In this document: in pieces, positions 1-6,002 of the stretch
How the letters are laid out: each line of letters begins with the position of its first letter
How positions within the stretch are numbered: position 1 is the stretch's first letter
Source: Pseudomonadota bacterium
Lineage (GTDB): Bacteria; Pseudomonadota; Gammaproteobacteria; Burkholderiales; Methylophilaceae
Direction: 5' to 3'
Assembly (NCBI GenBank): GCA_029549705.1
Contig: JAKPIR010000100.1
Span: 1 to 6,343, forward strand
Length of the DNA: 6,343 nt
Notes under the pieces: generated by a model
The model's input: the letters and a program-made list of their open reading frames with translations, nothing else
Told to the model about the DNA's origin: nothing
Database searches by the model: none
Made by a program: the position numbers and the translations under genes

Positions 1-66
1 ATTGGCTGGGTTGATGTTTGCGCGCTCTTCAAACGCGGCTTCAATAATGCTTTGACGTGGGTCCAT
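1..66 (-). CDS. dapD: Tetrahydrodipicolinate N-succinyltransferase, N-terminal fragment
   Basis: Only the first 22 codons are inside the window; the gene continues beyond position 1. The minus-strand reading from the ATG at 66-64 begins MDPRQSIIEAAF and continues through EERANINPAN. This matches the conserved start of DapD, whose E. coli form has IIETAFERRAEITPAN. In the family, the enzyme transfers a succinyl group from succinyl-CoA to tetrahydrodipicolinate in the cytoplasm, on the succinylase route to meso-diaminopimelate and lysine. The hexapeptide-repeat catalytic domain lies outside the window. A weak purine stretch (AGAGAG) sits just upstream of the ATG as a possible ribosome binding site. 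The upstream hairpin insulates it from the M48 gene, so it probably has its own promoter. Identification rests on this short but characteristic N-terminus. Confidence 0.85.
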   Translation of the reverse strand, partial: MDPRQSIIEAAFEERANINPAN

Positions 67-103
67 GAGGCTCTCTGATGAAAGGAAAATTAAACAAACA
101 AGT

Positions 104-131
104 ATTTTAACCTATATCAAGCAATCGCCAA
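104..131 (-). promoter_or_regulatory. Candidate sigma-70 promoter for dapD
   Basis: On the minus strand, TTGGCG (131-126) is followed after 16 bp by TAAAAT (109-104), a plausible -35/-10 pair. It lies between the upstream terminator and the dapD start, leaving a leader of roughly 30 nt. The assignment is by eye, and the surrounding DNA is AT-rich, so chance matches are likely. Confidence 0.35.
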
Positions 132-133
132 AA

Positions 134-168
134 ACAAAAAAGCGCGTTATTGCAACGCGCTTTTTTGT
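134..168 (-). terminator. Rho-independent terminator after the M48 peptidase gene
   Basis: A perfect 15-bp inverted repeat (134-148 with 154-168) encloses a 5-nt loop. The core is GCGCGTT/AACGCGC, flanked by an A6 tract on one side and a T6 tract on the other. In RNA this gives a GC-rich hairpin with a U-tract whichever strand is transcribed. It begins 24 bp past the M48 stop codon in the minus direction and ends before dapD. It should therefore end M48 transcription and separate the two same-strand genes. Confidence 0.88.
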
Positions 169-191
169 AACGAATAAATTTAGCCGTAAAC

Positions 192-1010
192 TTATTTGGT
201 ACGTTTGGCAGCCTCGTAGAGCGGTCTTACTTTAGGCGCAAGTGCTTTAAGTTCCGTTATGCGGTTTTCACTGGCTGGGTGGGTGCTAAAAAATTCTGGC
301 GGCGCACTTTTAGATTGAGCGCCCATTTTTTGCCACAAAGTTACTGCGGCATCCGGGTTGTAGCCTGCACGAGCGGCTAACTCCAAGCCAATTTTGTCTG
401 ATTCGCGTTCTTGTTCGCGTCCGTTTGGTAGGGCAAAAAAGAGTTGGCTACCCATGCCGGCACCTTGCATAATTGCGCCACCAGCCGCACCCTTGGTCAC
501 AAAAGCCGAGAGTGCCTGCAGGCCAAACTGCTGCACATAGGCTTGCGACATGCGCTCGCGACCATGCTCACGTAAGGCGTGGGCGATTTCGTGGCCAATT
601 ACTGCCGCGAGTTCATCATCGGTGGCGTTGAGTTTTTCAATCAGGCCGGTGTACACCATAATTTTGCCGCCGGGCATACAGTAGGCGTTGACCTGTTCAT
701 CTTTTTCTACGTTCACTTCCCAATTCCATTGCGCTGCATCTGGCCTAAAGACGCCAACCTGTGCAATCAGGTGATTGGATATTGTACGCACGCGCTCAAG
801 TTGCGCGGCATCGGCATTGAGGGTATTTTTCTTTTTTGCCGTCTGTAAAGTTTCTGTGTAGGCTTGGGCTGACATTTTATCGACCGAGCTAGAAGGAAGA
901 AGCATAAATTGAGAGCGCTTTACCCCTGAAACACTGTCTTTTGTGGTGGTGGCACAACCGCTAAGTTGTAATGAAAGTAGGGCGAAAAGTACAAGGGCAA
1001 TTTTTTTCAT
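192..1010 (-). CDS. M48-family zinc metalloprotease, outer-membrane lipoprotein (LoiP/YcaL-like)
   Basis: The product is 272 residues. It opens with a lipoprotein signal peptide (MKKIALVLFALLSLQ) and the lipobox L16-S-G-C19. The residue after Cys19 is Ala, not Asp, which suggests sorting to the outer membrane, facing the periplasm. The M48 peptidase domain spans about residues 70-260. It has the zinc and catalytic motif HEIAH (H140, E141, H144), a probable third zinc ligand E203 in ERESD, and the family motif STHPASENRI (242-251). By analogy with E. coli LoiP and YcaL, it probably degrades misfolded envelope proteins. An in-frame opening extends upstream to 1151, but this start is preferred because the signal peptide begins here and an AAGGAAA ribosome binding site precedes it. 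The extension also runs into the repeat array. No convincing promoter was found, so read-through from kup is possible. Which M48 paralogue this is cannot be settled by reading. Confidence 0.93.
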   Translation of the reverse strand: MKKIALVLFALLSLQLSGCATTTKDSVSGVKRSQFMLLPSSSVDKMSAQAYTETLQTAKKKNTLNADAAQLERVRTISNHLIAQVGVFRPDAAQWNWEVNVEKDEQVNAYCMPGGKIMVYTGLIEKLNATDDELAAVIGHEIAHALREHGRERMSQAYVQQFGLQALSAFVTKGAAGGAIMQGAGMGSQLFFALPNGREQERESDKIGLELAARAGYNPDAAVTLWQKMGAQSKSAPPEFFSTHPASENRITELKALAPKVRPLYEAAKRTK

Positions 1011-1015
1011 GAGCG

Positions 1016-1022
1016 TTTCCTT
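1016..1022 (-). promoter_or_regulatory. Ribosome binding site fixing the M48 gene start
   Basis: On the minus strand AAGGAAA lies 5 nt before the ATG at 1010. It is one of the clearest Shine-Dalgarno sites in the window. It supports starting the protein at the signal peptide and not at the in-frame codon 141 bp further upstream. Confidence 0.75.
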
Positions 1023-1092
1023 AATGCAAAAATTCCATAAAGCGAAGCAAGTTTCATTAACGCATATGTGCTGATTTGGTTGAACGAAAAAA

Positions 1093-1236
1093 TAAATTTT
1101 TAGCTGCAAACCCAGTTTGACTCTATTTAAGCTACGCGGCAAGCTCGACAATATTTTGAGTTGCGAGTCAAGCCCGACTATATTTTAAGTTGCGCACCAA
1201 GTTCGACTATATTTTAAGTTGCGAACCAAGTTCGAC
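1093..1236 (-). repeat. Tandem array of about five 28-29 bp units overlapping the kup 3' end
   Basis: Going outward from kup, the units are 1236-1208, 1207-1179, 1178-1150, 1149-1122 and 1121-1093. By my alignment, unit 2 matches unit 1 at 28 of 29 positions, units 3 and 5 each at 23, and unit 4 at 21 with one gap. Unit 1 encodes the kup tail VELGSQLKI plus the first two bases of the stop codon, so the array begins inside the gene. Each unit has a short inverted repeat, CGAAC-CAA-GTTCG in unit 1, then an AT-rich segment. The 29-bp period is not a multiple of three, so the array is not one continuous peptide repeat. It fills most of the gap between kup and the M48 gene and lies upstream of the latter. 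The last two units are degenerate. Function is unknown. Confidence 0.88.
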
Positions 1237-3090
1237 AACGCGGTTCGGCGGTAATTTAAACTGGTTGGTAATCGTTTCAGCACTTCTGAATAACCCAATA
1301 AATATTTTTTTGCGCCAGGTGGCCATGCCAAATTTTTCGCTGGCAATGAGAATTTCTTTGCCAATAAAATAAGAAGTATCCATGGCTTCTAACACCAGGC
1401 CCTGCTCGCGACAACTTGCCAAATCACGTGGCAAATCAGGGTCATCTTTAAACCCATAGTGTACTGTCACTTTGTAAAACTCATGCGGCAGGGTTTCTAG
1501 GGTGACGCGCTCCTCAAGAGAAGTGTGCGGGTAATCTAAAAACTTCACGGTCAGGATGACGACTTTTTCATGCAACACTTTATTGTGCTTGAGATTGTGC
1601 AGCATTGCGTGCGGCACGCCATCTGGGTTAGGGGTCATGAAAATGGCATTGCCCGGCACACGCGTCGGCGGATGCGCGCCTATGGCTTCAATAAAAGGCG
1701 CCAACTCCATGGCCTCATTTTTAAGCCGAGTGTAGACCATGGTTCGACCGGTTTTCCACGTAAGCATGAGTGTGAAAATGATAATGCCAAGCACCAGTGG
1801 CACCCAGCCGCCATCTGGAATTTTTAATACATTGGCGCTAAAAAAGGCGATGTCGATGGTTAAAAATAAAATCACCAGTGCGCCCGTGCGCAATTTGCTC
1901 CAGCCCCACATGGAATGAAACACAAAGCCCGCCAGCAAAGTGGTAATGACCATGTCGCCTGTCACCGCAATTCCGTAAGCGGCAGCCAAATTGCCAGAAG
2001 ATTGAAAGCTGACCACTAATACCATAACGGCCAGCATCAGGCCCCAGTTCACGCGTGGCATGTAGATTTGCCCTTCTTCATTTTCAGAAGTGTGCTCGAC
2101 ATGCATGCGCGGCAAAAAGCCTAATTGCAGCGCTTGGCGTGACACTGAAAATGCGCCAGTAATCACAGCTTGCGAAGCAATCACGGCGGCCATGGTGGCT
2201 AAAATAATCAATGGATACAGCATCCACGCAGGGGCAAGCAGATAGAAAGGATTTTTGATGCTGTTCGGATCAAGTAGCACCAGTGCGCCTTGCCCGAAAT
2301 AATTCAGAATCAGCGCAGGCAATACAAAACCGAACCAGGCCAAGCGAATTGGAACGCGTCCAAAATGGCCCATATCCGCATATAAGGCTTCAGCCCCGGT
2401 GACGGCCAGCACCACCGCGCCTAAGCCCACAAAAGCAATCCAAGGGCTGACGGCAAAAAACTGAATGGCGTAGATGGGGTTAAGCGCATGCAAAATCGAT
2501 GGGTTTTGCATAATGCCTAAAAAGCCCAACACGCCCAGTGTGCCAAACCAAAGAAGCATAATCGGGCCAAAAAAAGCACCGACGAGTGCGGTGCCTTTAC
2601 TTTGCGTCCAGAATAAGCCAAATAGCACGATAAGGGTAATGGGCAAAATCATGGGGTGTAAAATCGGCGCGGCGAGCTCCAGTCCTTCAATCGCTGACAA
2701 GACAGAAATGGCGGGTGTAATCATGCCGTCCGCATAAAACATACAGGCACCCAAAATGCCCAGCGTCATTATGATTTTGCGTTTTTGCACATTACCTTCA
2801 GCACTCTGGCTTGCCAGTGCCAGTAGCGCCATAATGCCGCCTTCACCACGGTTGTCGGCACGCATGATAAAGGCAACGTATTTGACCGAAACAACCATAA
2901 TGAGCGCCCACACAATCAGCGACAAAATGCCGTACATATTGGCTTCGGTCAAAGGTACGGGGTGCGTGCTCACCGAAAAAACTTCTTTGATGGTGTAAAG
3001 TGGGCTGGTACCAATGTCGCCAAATACAACGCCGAGCGCGGCTAAGGTGAGAACGGAAAGCTTGGATTTACTGCCAGTAGGAGATGACAT
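1207..3090 (-). CDS. kup: Kup-type low-affinity potassium uptake protein
   Basis: The product is 627 residues, close to E. coli Kup at 622. Kup brings potassium across the inner membrane, probably with protons, as a single polypeptide. The family signature GVVFGDIGTSPLYT is at 20-33. Further conserved blocks are YADGMITPAISVLSAIEG (119-136), TGAEALYADMGHFGR (231-245) and ASQAVITGAFSVSRQA (305-320). About twelve hydrophobic segments cover residues 10-450, followed by a cytoplasmic C-terminal domain (about 455-627) with RVPGNAIFMT near 478. The protein ends RVVELGSQLKI, matching the family tail (E. coli RVIELGTQVEI), so the stop position is credible. The ATG at 3090 is chosen because it gives the family's usual short N-terminus. 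A TTG at 3114 would add eight residues; neither start has a strong ribosome binding site. The last 29 bp, including part of the stop codon, are repeated downstream. No U-tract terminator follows. Confidence 0.97.
   Translation of the reverse strand: MSSPTGSKSKLSVLTLAALGVVFGDIGTSPLYTIKEVFSVSTHPVPLTEANMYGILSLIVWALIMVVSVKYVAFIMRADNRGEGGIMALLALASQSAEGNVQKRKIIMTLGILGACMFYADGMITPAISVLSAIEGLELAAPILHPMILPITLIVLFGLFWTQSKGTALVGAFFGPIMLLWFGTLGVLGFLGIMQNPSILHALNPIYAIQFFAVSPWIAFVGLGAVVLAVTGAEALYADMGHFGRVPIRLAWFGFVLPALILNYFGQGALVLLDPNSIKNPFYLLAPAWMLYPLIILATMAAVIASQAVITGAFSVSRQALQLGFLPRMHVEHTSENEEGQIYMPRVNWGLMLAVMVLVVSFQSSGNLAAAYGIAVTGDMVITTLLAGFVFHSMWGWSKLRTGALVILFLTIDIAFFSANVLKIPDGGWVPLVLGIIIFTLMLTWKTGRTMVYTRLKNEAMELAPFIEAIGAHPPTRVPGNAIFMTPNPDGVPHAMLHNLKHNKVLHEKVVILTVKFLDYPHTSLEERVTLETLPHEFYKVTVHYGFKDDPDLPRDLASCREQGLVLEAMDTSYFIGKEILIASEKFGMATWRKKIFIGLFRSAETITNQFKLPPNRVVELGSQLKI
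1218..1239. other. Small stem-loop at the kup 3' end (repeat unit 1)
   Basis: On the plus strand GTTG-CGAAC-CAA-GTTCG-A-CAAC can fold into a 9-bp stem with one bulged A and a 3-nt loop. It covers the codons for the last residues of Kup. No U-tract follows on either strand, so it does not look like an intrinsic terminator. It could protect the mRNA 3' end, be a dimeric protein site, or be incidental. Confidence 0.5.
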
Positions 3091-3156
3091 TAAAATCAAT
3101 ATGCAAAATGACAAGAGCGCAATTATCTACCGAATTAAAAGCAAAACCAATCATAA

Positions 3157-3186
3157 ATTGTAAATATTCTTAAAATATCGTTGCAA
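3157..3186 (-). promoter_or_regulatory. Candidate sigma-70 promoter for kup
   Basis: On the minus strand TTGCAA (3186-3181) is followed after 18 bp by TACAAT (3162-3157). This lies downstream of the xseA terminator and leaves a leader of about 60 nt before the kup ATG. The region is very AT-rich and an alternative -10 (TATGAT) overlaps, so the exact boxes are uncertain. No riboswitch-like conserved structure was recognised in the leader. Confidence 0.4.
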
Positions 3187-3231
3187 AAAAAGCGCTAAAA
3201 TGAAACGAATTTTCTACCAATTTTAACCCCG

Positions 3232-3279
3232 AGAAAAAATTATGCCTCTAGAAGCCTTATAAATAAAGGTCTCTAGAGC
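3232..3279 (-). terminator. Probable Rho-independent terminator of xseA
   Basis: An imperfect hairpin (3244-3279) begins 44 bp past the xseA stop. Its arms contain TCTAGA pairing with TCTAGA and CCTT pairing with AAGG, with a bulged C, one mismatch and one G-U pair, around a 7-nt AT loop. On the minus strand it is followed by ATAA and then TTTTTT (3239-3234). The U-tract is on the xseA side only, which gives the direction. The stem is less GC-rich than that of the 134-168 terminator, so strength is uncertain. Confidence 0.55.
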
Positions 3280-3323
3280 ATCGAAAAAGGTTGTACGTAA
3301 AATACGCGTCAAAAATGCTTTTT

Positions 3324-4544
3324 TTAGTGGTTCAGTGGTGAGATTTTGTCAATGGTTGCCGCGGCGGTGCCTACGCCAAATGTGAGGGTCACAACATCAC
3401 CCGTCTGCAGTTGGTCAGCGGCACGCACAATTTCTCCCGACTGATTTTGCACAAAGGCAAAGCCGCGCGTGAGTACGGCTTGCGGGTTAAGATGAGCAAG
3501 GCTATTTTTTAAGCGCAATAAGTGTTGTTGGTGCGTTTGTAATTGCCGTTGCAAGCTGAGCGTCAGGCGTAATTTAAGTTGTTCTAATTGTTCTGCCTTG
3601 TTGGCAACTTGCTTTGCGGGCGAAACTAATCTGTGCGCTAAAAAATCCAGTTGTTGCGCATGCTGATTGAGCAGTGACTGCATCTGTTTTTGTAGATGAT
3701 TATTTAAGTTAGTCAGCTGATTTTTAATGCTTTGTTGGTCTGCGCAGGCGAGTTCGGCAGCGGCTGTCGGCGTGGCTGCGCGAATATCTGCTACAAAATC
3801 ACTGATGGTGAAGTCGGTTTCGTGCCCCACGCCACTGATGGTTGGAATGCGGCAATTGGCAATCGCGCGCGCGACAATTTCTTCGTTAAATTGCCACAAA
3901 TCTTCAATGCTACCCCCACCACGGCAAATAATCAGCGTATCAACCTCAGCGCGTTGATGCGCAGTATGGATGGCTTGGCTAATCATTTCTGCCGCACCTT
4001 TGCCTTGTACTGGCGTTGGGTAAATAATCACTGGTATTGCGGGGTTGCGGCGCTTTAGCGTGGTGAGCACATCGCGCAGAGCGGCTGCATCAGGGGAGGT
4101 GACAATGCCAATTTTAGTGGGATGCTGTGGAATGGCTTGCTTGAAAGCCGTATCAAATAAGCCTTCAGCGTTCAATTTATTTTTAAGTCGTTCAAAGGCT
4201 TCAAACAGTGCCCCTAAACCCGCGCGCTGCACAAATTCCACCGTGAGTTGAAAGTCGCCCCGCGCTTCATACAGCGTGACGGTGGCACGCGCTTCAATTT
4301 TATCGCCCTCACGCGGGGTGAAATCGACATAGCTATTGCGGCCCTTGAACATGACACAACGCACTTGTGCGCCAGCGTCCTTGAGTGAAAAATACCAGTG
4401 TCCAGAAGCCGCGCGGGTGAAATTGGATACTTCACCCGAAACCCAAAATAGCGGAAAACTGATTTCAAGCACTTCGCGCGCTAAACGATTCAGTTCTGTG
4501 ACGGTCAATACCTTTTGGTTAAGCAATAAACTAGGTTCTGTCAT
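3324..4544 (-). CDS. xseA: Exodeoxyribonuclease VII large subunit
   Basis: The product is 406 residues. XseA pairs with several XseB subunits to form exonuclease VII, a cytoplasmic nuclease that cuts single-stranded DNA from both ends without metal and contributes to DNA repair. An N-terminal OB-fold (about 12-105) carries VSGEVSNFTRAASGHWYFSLKD (35-56). The catalytic domain follows, with KIGIVTSPDAAALRDVL (144-160), CRGGGSIEDLWQFNEE (207-222), GVGHETDFTISDFVAD (238-253) and RAATPTAAAEL (255-265). A Gln/Leu-rich helical region (about 266-355) should form the coiled coil that carries XseB, then LTRGFAF (358-364) and a small C-terminal beta segment. It is about 50 residues shorter than E. coli XseA (456), with the shortfall apparently in the coiled coil. 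All core motifs are intact. The ATG at 4544 fits the family N-terminus, although its ribosome binding site is poor. xseB is not in the window. Confidence 0.98.
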   Translation of the reverse strand: MTEPSLLLNQKVLTVTELNRLAREVLEISFPLFWVSGEVSNFTRAASGHWYFSLKDAGAQVRCVMFKGRNSYVDFTPREGDKIEARATVTLYEARGDFQLTVEFVQRAGLGALFEAFERLKNKLNAEGLFDTAFKQAIPQHPTKIGIVTSPDAAALRDVLTTLKRRNPAIPVIIYPTPVQGKGAAEMISQAIHTAHQRAEVDTLIICRGGGSIEDLWQFNEEIVARAIANCRIPTISGVGHETDFTISDFVADIRAATPTAAAELACADQQSIKNQLTNLNNHLQKQMQSLLNQHAQQLDFLAHRLVSPAKQVANKAEQLEQLKLRLTLSLQRQLQTHQQHLLRLKNSLAHLNPQAVLTRGFAFVQNQSGEIVRAADQLQTGDVVTLTFGVGTAAATIDKISPLNH

Positions 4545-4556
4545 GGGGCGTTATCT

Positions 4557-4585
4557 ATTACAATGTTCAATTGTTCGATTATAAG
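4557..4585 (+). promoter_or_regulatory. Candidate promoter for the dsbB-cysM operon
   Basis: On the plus strand ATTACA (4557-4562) is followed after 17 bp by TATAAG (4580-4585). Transcription would start a few bases before the dsbB ATG, giving a very short leader. This is the only room for a promoter between the divergent genes, unless one lies inside xseA. Confidence 0.4.
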
Positions 4586-4608
4586 CGGGTTAAATGATGA
4601 AAATTCAA
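4578..4608 (-). promoter_or_regulatory. Candidate promoter for xseA, overlapping the dsbB promoter
   Basis: The minus strand carries a perfect TATAAT at 4583-4578, with TTGAAT (4608-4603) 19 bp upstream as a weak -35 inside the first codons of dsbB. It would give xseA a leader of about 25 nt. The -10 overlaps the opposite-strand TATAAG by four bases. The 19-bp spacing is longer than ideal. Confidence 0.4.
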
Positions 4609-5100
4609 ACAATCACAAAATTCTTGCAAGGTAGAACTGGCTATCTTTTGGGCTTTGTTGCGAGCTTTGGCTTGGTAGGCTTGGCGTTATGGATACAGAC
4701 CCGATTTAACCTAGACCCGTGCCCACTGTGCATTACGCAACGCATTGTGTTTATGGTGTTAGGCGTATGCTTTTTAGTGGCGGCGATAGTGAATCGCTAC
4801 CCTAGGTTTTTTGCAGGCGTGCAAGTGTTGACTGCTTTAGTCGGCATTGGCTGGGCCAGCCGTCATTGGTGGATTCAGGCGCATAAAGAAACCATGATTG
4901 CTGATTGCGGCGTGGGTTTTGATTATATGTTTGAAAATTTTCCGCTGAAAAAAGCCTTAAGTTTAGTATTTAAGGGGACAGGTGACTGCGCGGCCATAGA
5001 CTGGACATTTCTAGGGCTCACCATTCCGCAAATGGCGCTGATTGCTTTTGTTGGCCTAGGCGGTTACGCGGTGTATTTAGTTAAATTAAACCAAAAATAA
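4594..5100 (+). CDS. dsbB: Disulfide bond formation protein B
   Basis: The product is 168 residues. DsbB sits in the inner membrane and reoxidises periplasmic DsbA, passing electrons to quinone. Four hydrophobic helices are visible at about 16-36, 48-67, 72-90 and 145-163. The first periplasmic loop has the redox pair C43-P-L-C46. R50 follows in the position of the Arg linked to quinone use in E. coli (R48). The second loop has C105 and C132, matching the E. coli C104/C130 pair, and the family segment DWTFLGLTIPQMAL follows C132. All four essential cysteines are present, so the protein should be active. Two adjacent ATG codons (4594, 4597) could start it, and the ribosome binding site is weak. 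cysM begins 13 bp after the stop, so the two genes are probably co-transcribed. A DsbA partner is not in the window. Confidence 0.96.
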   Translation: MMKIQTITKFLQGRTGYLLGFVASFGLVGLALWIQTRFNLDPCPLCITQRIVFMVLGVCFLVAAIVNRYPRFFAGVQVLTALVGIGWASRHWWIQAHKETMIADCGVGFDYMFENFPLKKALSLVFKGTGDCAAIDWTFLGLTIPQMALIAFVGLGGYAVYLVKLNQK

Positions 5101-5113
5101 TATTGAGAAGTAC

Positions 5114-6001
5114 ATGTACAAAACGTTAGACCAATTTGTAGGCAACACGCCGCTGGTGCAGTTGCAAAGAATGGGTGGAAATTCCAGCAATACCATTTTG
5201 CTGAAATTGGAAGGCAATAACCCGGCTGGCTCGGTGAAAGATAGGCCTGCGCTTTCTATGATAATGCGCGCCGAGGCGCGTGGTGATATCAAGCCGGGTG
5301 ATACGCTAATTGAAGCCACTAGTGGTAATACAGGCATTGCACTGGCCATGGTGGCGGCCATGCGGGGCTATAAAATGGTGCTGGTGATGCCTGAAAATCA
5401 AAGCATAGAACGCCGCCAAAGCATGAAAGCCTACGGTGCCGAATTGGTATTAACGCCCAAAGATGGCAGTATGGAATTGGCGCGTGATGTGGCGCTCAAA
5501 ATGCAAGCCGAGGGCGAGGGCATTGTGCTAGACCAATTTGGCAATAGCGATAATCCACAAGCCCATTATGATGGCACCGGCCCGGAAATTTGGCGCGACA
5601 CACAAGGTAGGGTGACGCATTTTGTTTCCAGTATGGGTACCACTGGCACGATTATGGGTACATCGCGCTACCTAAAAGAACAAAATCCTGATATTAAAAT
5701 TATTGGTGTGCAGCCTGAAGAAGGCGCGCAAATCCCGGGTATTCGTAAATGGCCGGTGGAATATTTGCCTAAAATTTTTGACGCCGAACGTGTGGATGAG
5801 CTGATTTACGTGGGGCAAAAACAAGCTGAAGACACCACGCGTAAACTTGCTACGATGGAAGGTATTTTTGCAGGCATCTCAAGCGGTGGCGCACTTTACG
5901 CGGCATTAGCGCTTTCAAAACGGGTTGAAAATGCCACCATTGTGAGCATTGTGTGTGATCGTGGCGATCGCTATTTATCTACAGGCGTATTTCCCTCGTA
6001 A
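5114..6001 (+). CDS. cysM: Cysteine synthase B (O-acetylserine sulfhydrylase B)
   Basis: The product is 295 residues, against about 303 in E. coli CysM. This cytoplasmic PLP enzyme makes cysteine from O-acetylserine and sulfide, or S-sulfocysteine from thiosulfate. The PLP lysine is K42 in GSVKDR. The substrate loop TSGNTG is at 69-74, the phosphate-binding loop GTTGT at 175-179, and SSGG at 256-259. C281 in the segment CDRGDRYLST occupies the place where CysK-type enzymes have serine, a CysM feature. The segment IPGIRKWP (207-214) corresponds to the E. coli PGIRRWP region tied to thiosulfate use. These favour CysM over CysK. The start fits the family N-terminus (TLDQFVGNTPLVQLQRM), with GAG a few bases upstream as a weak ribosome binding site. 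Relative to E. coli, the C-terminal tail after GVF is trimmed. It follows dsbB closely and runs almost directly into the next gene. Confidence 0.97.
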   Translation: MYKTLDQFVGNTPLVQLQRMGGNSSNTILLKLEGNNPAGSVKDRPALSMIMRAEARGDIKPGDTLIEATSGNTGIALAMVAAMRGYKMVLVMPENQSIERRQSMKAYGAELVLTPKDGSMELARDVALKMQAEGEGIVLDQFGNSDNPQAHYDGTGPEIWRDTQGRVTHFVSSMGTTGTIMGTSRYLKEQNPDIKIIGVQPEEGAQIPGIRKWPVEYLPKIFDAERVDELIYVGQKQAEDTTRKLATMEGIFAGISSGGALYAALALSKRVENATIVSIVCDRGDRYLSTGVFPS

Positions 6002-6002
6002 T

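Noticed and set aside
1011..1151. Upstream extension of the M48 protein by 47 residues
   Set aside because: The extension would bury the signal peptide and lipobox inside the protein and passes through the outer part of the repeat array. A good ribosome binding site precedes the downstream ATG.
1222..1234. LexA (SOS) box, because CGAAC-CAA-GTTCG resembles the Gram-positive type site
   Set aside because: The spacer is 3 bp where that motif has 4, the organism looks proteobacterial with a different LexA motif, and the site lies at the end of kup and not at a promoter.
1093..1236. CRISPR array
   Set aside because: The units abut one another with no unique spacers, they diverge between copies, and the first is coding sequence of kup. 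No cas genes are present.
1218..1239. Intrinsic terminator of kup
   Set aside because: The stem has no run of T on either strand after it, so it lacks the second half of an intrinsic terminator.
2474..2998. Plus-strand open frames inside kup
   Set aside because: They are antisense shadows of a strongly conserved membrane-protein gene, with no family resemblance and no ribosome binding support.
3727..4251. Plus-strand open frames inside xseA
   Set aside because: They lie opposite the conserved catalytic region of xseA and show no recognisable domain; the xseA frame explains the sequence fully.
5086..5361. Minus-strand open frame across the dsbB-cysM junction
   Set aside because: It is antisense to the conserved N-terminal part of CysM and shows no features of its own.
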